Source: Muscardinus avellanarius (lineage: Eukaryota > Chordata > Mammalia > Rodentia > Gliridae). Taken from it: a DNA stretch of 64,000 nucleotides. A program made the position numbers and the translations under genes. Position 1 is the first letter of the stretch, and each line of letters begins with the position of its first letter. Positions 47,601-55,638 of this stretch are shown here, in pieces. The stretch covers positions 112,293,393 to 112,357,392 of the forward strand of contig OY726559.1 in the NCBI GenBank assembly GCA_963383645.1, written 5' to 3'. The notes beneath the pieces were generated by a model. The model saw only the letters and a program-made list of their open reading frames with translations. It had not been told where the DNA came from and made no database searches.

Positions 47601-50600
47601 CTTCCACAGAAGCCCCTGTGTGTGACGTCCTGGCCATGCGCCTCCATTGGAGGACTTGGGATTCTACACACTCCAGAACTTGCCCCAACAACTCTGCCTG
47701 CTGTACTTTTCCTCAGTAGCAATGCTCTTCAGACTTTGCAGAGAAAACTTCACTAACACTGGAGTGAAACCTTTTGAAGACACAAACTAAGCCAGGCTAC
47801 TCTGGAAGGCTGAGGCAGGAGGATCACAGGTTCCGGGCCAGTCTCTGCAACTTAGCAAGAACCTGTACAAAGAAGGAGAAGAGGAGGAGGAAGAGGAAGA
47901 GGAGGAGGAGGAGGAGGAGGAGGAGGAGGAGGAGGAGGAGGAGGAGAGGAGGGGGAGGCAGTTGGGTATGGTGGAGCTTACTTATAATCCCAGTACTTAA
48001 GAGGCCGAGACAGGGACAGGAGGATCACAGTTCGTGGCCAGCCTCAGCTACTTAGTGAGGCCCTCTGCAACTTAGTGAGACCCTGTTTCAAAATAAAGAA
48101 TAAAAAAATAGGGCTGGGGGTATAGCTCAGAGGTAGAATGTCCCTGAGTTCCATCCCCAGTACTGAAAAAAAAAAAAAAGAGAGCAAACCCATTGTAATC
48201 CTTATCCTCCTATGGGTTCCATTTCTTCTGTTTCCTTTTCCTTTTTCTTTTTCTTCTTTTTCTTTTTTCTTTTTCTTTTTTTGTGATACTGACCGGAGAT
48301 TGAGCTCAGGGACATTCTACCTCTGAGCTAAACCCCCAGCCCTATCTTTTTATGCTTTATTTTGAAACAAGGTCTCCCTGAGTTGCAAAGGGTCTCACTA
48401 AGTAGCCGAGGCTGTCTGCGAACTGTGATCCTCCTGTCTCAGCCTCCCAAATGCTGGGATTACAAGCATGCGCCACCATACCTGCCTCACAGTAGTCTTT
48501 TTTTTTTTTTTTTTTTTTTTTTTTGTGGTACTGGGGTTCCTGGAAGCCCTTCTACCTCCAGGCTATACTCCCAAACCTATTTTATGCTTTTTTTGTTTTT
48601 TTTTTGAAAACAGGATTTCTTAAACCAGCGCGGCTGGCTTCGAACCAGCGCAATCCTCCTGTCTCCGCCTCCCAAGAGCGGGGATTACAAGCGTGCGCTA
48701 CCACGCCTGGCCACAGTAGTCTTTTTGACTTCTCCGCTGTCCAGGTTCCAGTTTAATCTTTGCTTTTGGACTCCTCAAACACAGTGGACTCCGCCTCTCT
48801 AAGTGACACAGAACTATGCACACATTCTACTGAGGTCTGAGGGACTGATGCGCTCGGCGCAACCTCTGAAGGTCATGAGAAATGACCCAGGAAATGTCCC
48901 TGAAAGGTCCTCAACAGAGAGGGCTGTGTTGAAGCAGAAGCAGCTGATGGTGGTTTTCCTCCCCCAGTTCCAGTGTCCTGCCCTGTCCTCACGCTCAGGA
49001 CACCCAGAGCCCAGGCTGTGGTGGGGGACACTGCAGAGCTTCACTGCGAGACCCCCACGGGCTCTCCCCCAATCCTGTACCGGTTTCATCATGAGGATGT
49101 CGCCCTGGGGAACATCTCAGCCCCCTTGGGAAGAGGAGTGTCCTTCAGCCTCTTCCTTATGGCAGATCATTCTGGAAACTACTCCTGCGATGCTGACAAT
49201 GGGCTGGGGGCCCAGCGCAGTGATGCAGTGACACTCAGGGTCACAGGTGAGTTGGCCCTGCCCGCCAGCAGCAAAAGCAAGAACTCCCCACAGTGGCCAG
49301 AGAAGCCACAGTGCTCCCCGACTATCTTCTGGTGTGGCCCAGCCTAGCCCAGCCAGCTGCCTCCAGTCTAGGGAGCCCCTGGTTGACAAGGCTGTAGGAA
49401 CCAGGATGGCCTGGAGAGCGCCACCTAGAGGTGTCCTGTGGAATTACAAGCCTGCACCACCACGCCCAGCTCTAGAAACCTCTGCTCTTGAGTTTCTTCC
49501 AGTTCCAGGGATATAAACACTCTTTACATTCTGTATTAAAATCATATGTTGCCGGGCGTGGTGGCACACGCTTGTCATCCCAGCATTTGAGAGGCTGAGA
49601 CAGGAGGATCGTGGTTTGCTGCCAGCCTCAGCTACTTAGTGAGGCCCTCTGCAACTCAGTGAGACCCTGTTTCAAAATAAAGAATAAAAACTAGGGCTGG
49701 GGATGTCGTTCAGAGGTAGAATGCCCCTGGGTTCCATCCCCAGTACCACAAAAAAATTTACATCATATGTTAATGTTTGTGATGGGCAAAACCCTTTAGT
49801 AAAGACACTCAGTGGTCCCTAAAGTGAGGGCCTGGGTGGCCAGTGCAAAGGAGTGGAGAGCTGGGTGAACCGGAACCGAAATATCTGCTGCCAATCAAAC
49901 TCCCCCGTTCCCTAAACTGCTGTTTAGATATCTGATCTCTTGCTGCTCAGTGCATTGCCAAAGGAGAAGCGCTTCCTGCAAGTTTTGAAACTGTTTGGAG
50001 ACAACCCCTTAGAAAAGCCAAATCTCTAAATCCCCGTGCGGGGAAACTGGGATATAGCAAAAGCAAGCTTAGAGCTGTTGATCCGAAGGCTGTAGACTTG
50101 GCTTTGAAGGTTTGTGTGACCTTGACCAAGCATCGTTCCTATATCGACCTCCGTTTCTTCACCCATAATGTGGGAAAAACAATTGATGGAAATCCCACCC
50201 TCCTCTGTCCTAGAATTCCATGACGTGCGTGTGTATGTGTGTTTTATTTTTTATTTATTTATTTTTTGGTGGTACTGGGGTTCCTGGAAGCCCTTCTACC
50301 TCCGGGCTACACTCCCAGACCTATTTTTACATTTTTATTTGGAAACAGGGTCTCCTAAGCCAGCGCGGGTGGCTGGCTTCGAACCTGTGCGATCCTCCTG
50401 TCTCCGCCTCCCAAGCGCGGGGATTACAAACGTGCGCCACCACGCCCGGCTGTATGTGTGTTTTACTAGGGATGGAACCCAGGGGTATTCTACCTCTGAG
50501 ATATACCCTCACCCTCTTTGTTTGTTTGTTTGTTTGTTTAATTTCAAAACAAGGTCTCACTACATTGATGAGGCAGTCCTTGAACCTACTGTCTAAGCCT

Positions 50601-50649
50601 CCCAAGTATTGGGATCACAGGTGTGCACCACCACTCCCATCTCATTTCT

Positions 50650-50686
<37 letters not shown>

Positions 50687-53600
50687 TGCTGGGGGTGGAA
50701 CCCAGGGGCTTTCTACCTCTGGGCTACACTCCCAGACCTATTTTATATTTTATTTGGAAACAGGGTCTCACTAAGTTGCTAAGAGCCTCACTCAGTAGCT
50801 GAGGCTGGCTTCGAACCCACGCGATCCTCCTGTCTCAGCCTCCCAAGTGCGGGGATTACAAGTGTGCGCCACCACACCCAGCTTCATTTCTGTTTTTTTG
50901 AAAGCTATTTATAGTCAAAGTAACTAGCTTTGCCTATCATATGTGTTTCAATCTCTTTTCTTTTCTTTTTGTGGCACTGGGGATGGAACCCAGGGGCATT
51001 CTACCCTCAAGCTCTACCCCCAGCTTTATTTTTTATTTTTTATTTTGAAGCAGGGTCTCACTGAGTTACAAGAGCCTCACTAAGTAGCTGAGGTTTTCCT
51101 CAAATCGCAACCTCCTGTCTCAGCCTCCCAAGTACTGGGATTACAAGCGTGCGCCACAATGCCCAGTTTTTTTCAAGCTATTTTCCCAAATTTAGATCTG
51201 ACTACTTTTTCCAGTTGCTTATAATGCTTTTTGTTCTTTACAGATATGTTAGAAGTGGAAGCTACTATTTTTTTTTTTCAGTGCTGGTGATTAAACCCAG
51301 GGGTGTCTTATCTCTGAGCTGCACCCCCATCCCTTTTTGAGAGCTTGTTTGGAGGTTCTAGCAGGGAGCTCAGCTACTCATATACTCTTGACCGAAGACC
51401 TGTCCTGCTTTATTCGGGGAAGGTCGTCCTCTCTGACCGAGCACGCAGCTTCAGCAGGGACGCACATGGAGCGGTAAGGGAGGAAGGGGACACCGCCTAG
51501 CCAGCCAGCTCAACCGAATCAACCCTGGCGATCAATAGGGTGACAGATGTCGCAGCCAGGTCGCCCTCACATCCCCTTTTTAAGCTTTTAAATTTTGAAA
51601 GAAGGTCGTGCTAAGTTGCTAAGAGCCTTGCTAATTTGCTGAGGTTGGCCTTGAACCTGCAAGCTTCCTGTCCCAGCTTCCCAAGTACTGGGATGAAAGG
51701 TGTGCGCCACTGCACCCAGCAAGGAAACCACGATTGATGTTTTCACTCCCTCAGTTCCAGCGTCCCGCCCGATCCTCACGTTTAGGGCGTCCAGGACCCA
51801 CGCTGTGGTCGGGGACGAGGTGGAGCTCCACTGTGAGTCCCCCAGTGGCTCTCCCCCAATCCTGTACCAGTTTTATCATGAAGATGTTGCCCTGGGGAAC
51901 AGCTCAGCCCCATCAGGAGGAGGAGCATCCTTCAACCTCTCCCTGACTGCAGAACATTCTGGAAACTACTCCTGCGAAGCTGACAACGGGCTGGGGGCCC
52001 AGCGCAGTATGGTGGTGACGCTCAACATCTCAGGTGAGTTTCCCGTGCCCGGGGCCGCAGATCCGGAACAAATATTTCCTTCGGCCGGGCGTAGTGGTGC
52101 ACGCTTATAATGCCAGTACTTGGGAGGCTGAGACAGGAGGATCACAGGTTCACGGCCAGCCTCAGCTACTTAGTGAGGCCCTTTGCAACATAGTGAGACC
52201 CTGTTTGAAAATAAAGGGATAAAAAATAGGGCTGGGGGTGTAGCTCAGAGGTAGAATGGCCCTGGGTTCCATCCCCAGTACCACAAAAAAAAAAAAAAAA
52301 ATCCTTTGGATGACCGTGATAATTCCCATGATGCTCTGCCAGGAGCGCTTCCCAGGGTCACGTCCATTGAGAGAGCTGGTGGCTGTCTAAATCGTCACCT
52401 TCTCAAGTGTTTCCAAAGTGCTGGTACTTGGGCCGACAAGGAGCAAGTGTGGATGTGGGGTTATCCACCGTCCACCTCAGCCCTTGCCTCAGGCACGGAG
52501 ACCAGTGTCCCCACAAAGACCTGGGGAGGCCTGGTCACCCAGCGTGAATCTCTCCTGGGCCCAGGCATCAGCTCGGGGCTTCTGGGCAGCCCAAGGCCAG
52601 AAGCTTCTCCCTTGGGCTCATGCACACCCCCCACCAGGGCTGACGGAGCACCGAAGGGATCCTGTAGCCACGGGCCTCACCGGGGGACTGCTCGGCTCGG
52701 CAGGCCTTGCTGCCGGACTTCTGCTGTTCTACTGCTGGCTCCCGAGGAAGGCAGGTGGGTCGCCCTCTGCGCACCTTTGCTCAGAGTTCAGTCCCTGTTC
52801 ATCTCTCAGCCCCTCACCTCTCCTTCTGGGCCCCTCAAAAGCCCTCTTTGCCAAACGCAAAGTTGCCGACACAGTCCTGTTGCGCAGAAGCTGCCTCGAT
52901 GAGATGCCGTTTCTGTAATCTCCTAAGTCCGGTGTTTCGCCCTCTGTACCCGGGAAAAACTTCAGGGATGAACAAGAGGAGGAGAAAGATGGAGAAACAG
53001 AAGCAAAAAGAGATGCCAAACAGAATTTGGTTACTTAACTGATTTTCAAGATGTACAGTATTTTCACTGATGATTAAGTTTATTTTCCTGCCTAAAAATA
53101 GAAGCGAACCTGATTGTCACCCAGAGCACCATGTCTGTAGCGTGTTTCTGAGAAGGGCAGCAGCTCTTAATCTGCCGGCAGTTTTTAAGGACCACCACTT
53201 TTTTTTTTTCTTTTTTGGTGGTGGTACTGGGGTTCCTGGAAGCCCTTCTAGCTCTGGGCTACACTCCCAGACCTATTTTATATTTTTATTTGGAAACAGG
53301 GTCTCTTAAGCCAGTGCCCGTGGCTGGCTCCCAACCAGCGCGATCCTCCTGTTTCCGCCTCCCAAGCGCAGGGATTACAAGTGTGTGCCACCACGCCCGG
53401 CAAGGACCACCACCTTTAAAACTCCAGGTTAAGCTGGGTGTGGTGGTGCACACTTGTAATCCCAGCATTTGGAGGCTGAGACAGTAGGATCACTACTACT
53501 TAGTGAGGCCCTTTGCAACTCAGTGAGACCCCTTTTCAAAATAAAGAATAAAAAATAGGGTTGGGGGTGTAGCTCGGAGGTAGAATACCCCTTGGTTCCA

Positions 53601-54298
53601 TCCCCAGTACTGCAAAAACAAAAACAAAAAAACCCACTCCATGTTAATAGTTGGTCACGGTGGTACACACCTGTGATCTCAGTACTTGGGAGGCTGGGAC
53701 AGAAGAATTGCAGATTCAGCACCTTAGCAAGGCCTTCAGCAACTTAATGAGAAACCTCTTTCAAATTTTAAAAAATGGCCAGGTGTGATAGCACACACTT
53801 GTAATCCCAGTGCTTGGGAGGCAGAGACAGGAGGATCACACAGGTCAAAGCCAGCCTCGGCTACTTAGTAAGGCTCTCAGCAACTAAGTGAGATCCTGTT
53901 TCCAAATAAAGTATAAAATAGACCTGGGAGTATAGCCTGGAGGTAGAAAAGACCCTGAGTTCCACCCCCAATACCACCAAAATACAAAATTTTAAAAAAG
54001 AAGCTGGACGTGGTGGTACATACTTGTAATCCCAGCATTTGGGAGGCTGAGATAGGAGGATCTCGGTGTAAGTACAACCTCAGCCACTACTTGGTGAGAC
54101 CCTTTGCAACTCAGTGAGACCCTGTTTAAAAATAAAGAATAAAAAATACGGCTGGGGGTGTAGTTCTGAGGTTGAATGCCCCTGGGTTCCATTCCCAGTA
54201 CTGCAAAAAAAATTTTTTTTTAATTTAAAAGGGCTGGTTGTATAGCTCAGTAGAGTGCACCTGAGTTCGATTCCCAGGGAGGGAGGGAAGGAGGGAGG

Positions 54299-54350
<52 letters not shown>

Positions 54351-55591
54351 GAAGAAGAGGAGGAGGAGGAGAAGAAGGAGGGGAGGAGGAGGAGGAGAAG
54401 AAGGAGGGGAGGAGGAGGAGGAGGAGGAGGAGGAGGAGGAGGAGGAGGAGGAGGAGGAGGAGGAGGGGAGCACATGCCAAGTTAAAGGATTATGGATGGT
54501 GGACCCCTTTCACATTCTAACCCCGGCCTCTGGACACCAGGGTTGGTGGTTGCTTGCTTTCTCCCCTACCCCCACCTGTCTGGGAATAGCGAGCCAGGGA
54601 GGGAGGCTTCGGTGATAAAACTCCTGTCTCTGTGAGTGCCCCTTGTAAAGGTCTCCTTTCCTGATTCCAGCGCCCTTGTGCTTCCTTTGCAGGGGGAAAG
54701 GCCGCCTCTGACCCCTCCAGGTAAGACGAGGGCTGTATTCCTGCATAGTTAATAAAATGTCCACGGGGTAGCGAAATAGAACTGAACCCGATCATCACCA
54801 ACAGCCCAGAGCCCGTGACCGTCTCACCGCCACCTCTAGCTGCTTCCTGACTTATTAACTCACATCCTTGCGTGGCTATGGGCTCAGTTGTCTACGTGAC
54901 TACCGTGACCACTAAATCCATCCGTGGCTTGAGGTGATGGAGCTTAACTGACCTGGAAGGCTCTGGACACAGCCAGCCTCCTCGGTACTTGTCGAGATGA
55001 GCCCAAGATGGAGCCACACAACTTGCTCACCTGAGTTGTCACTCTGCCAGCAAGAGGGGCCGCCATGTTGGATCCCCCAAGGCTGACTTCAGGAGTCACA
55101 CCACGGCTCACAAATTATCTCTGGGCAAGTGCGCCCCTGGTAGCAGTATTCAAACCACCCAGAGTCCTTACAAGCCTTTCTGATCACTGGTTTCTCTGAG
55201 ACTCAGATCTCTCTGAAGGTGGAGGTTTGAGGTATAGGAGCCTGGTTAAAATCATGGCACTTAGGCCAGGCGTGGTGGCGCACACTTGTAATCCCAGCAT
55301 TCGGGAGGCTGAGACAGGAGGATCGTGGTTTGCAGACAGTCTCAACTACTTAGTGAGGTCCTTTGCAACTCAGTGAGACCCTGTTTCAAAATAAAGAATA
55401 AAAAGGCCGGGCGTGGTGGTGCACGCTTGTAATTCTCACGCTTGGGAGGCTGAGACAGGAGGATCATGCAGGTTCAAAGCCAGCTGTGCTGGCTTAAGAG
55501 ACCCTGTTTCCAAATTTAAAAAAATTTAAAAAATAGGTCTGGGAGTTTAGCCCGGAGATAGAAGGGCTTCCAGGAACCCCAGAACCACAAA

Positions 55592-55638
<47 letters not shown>

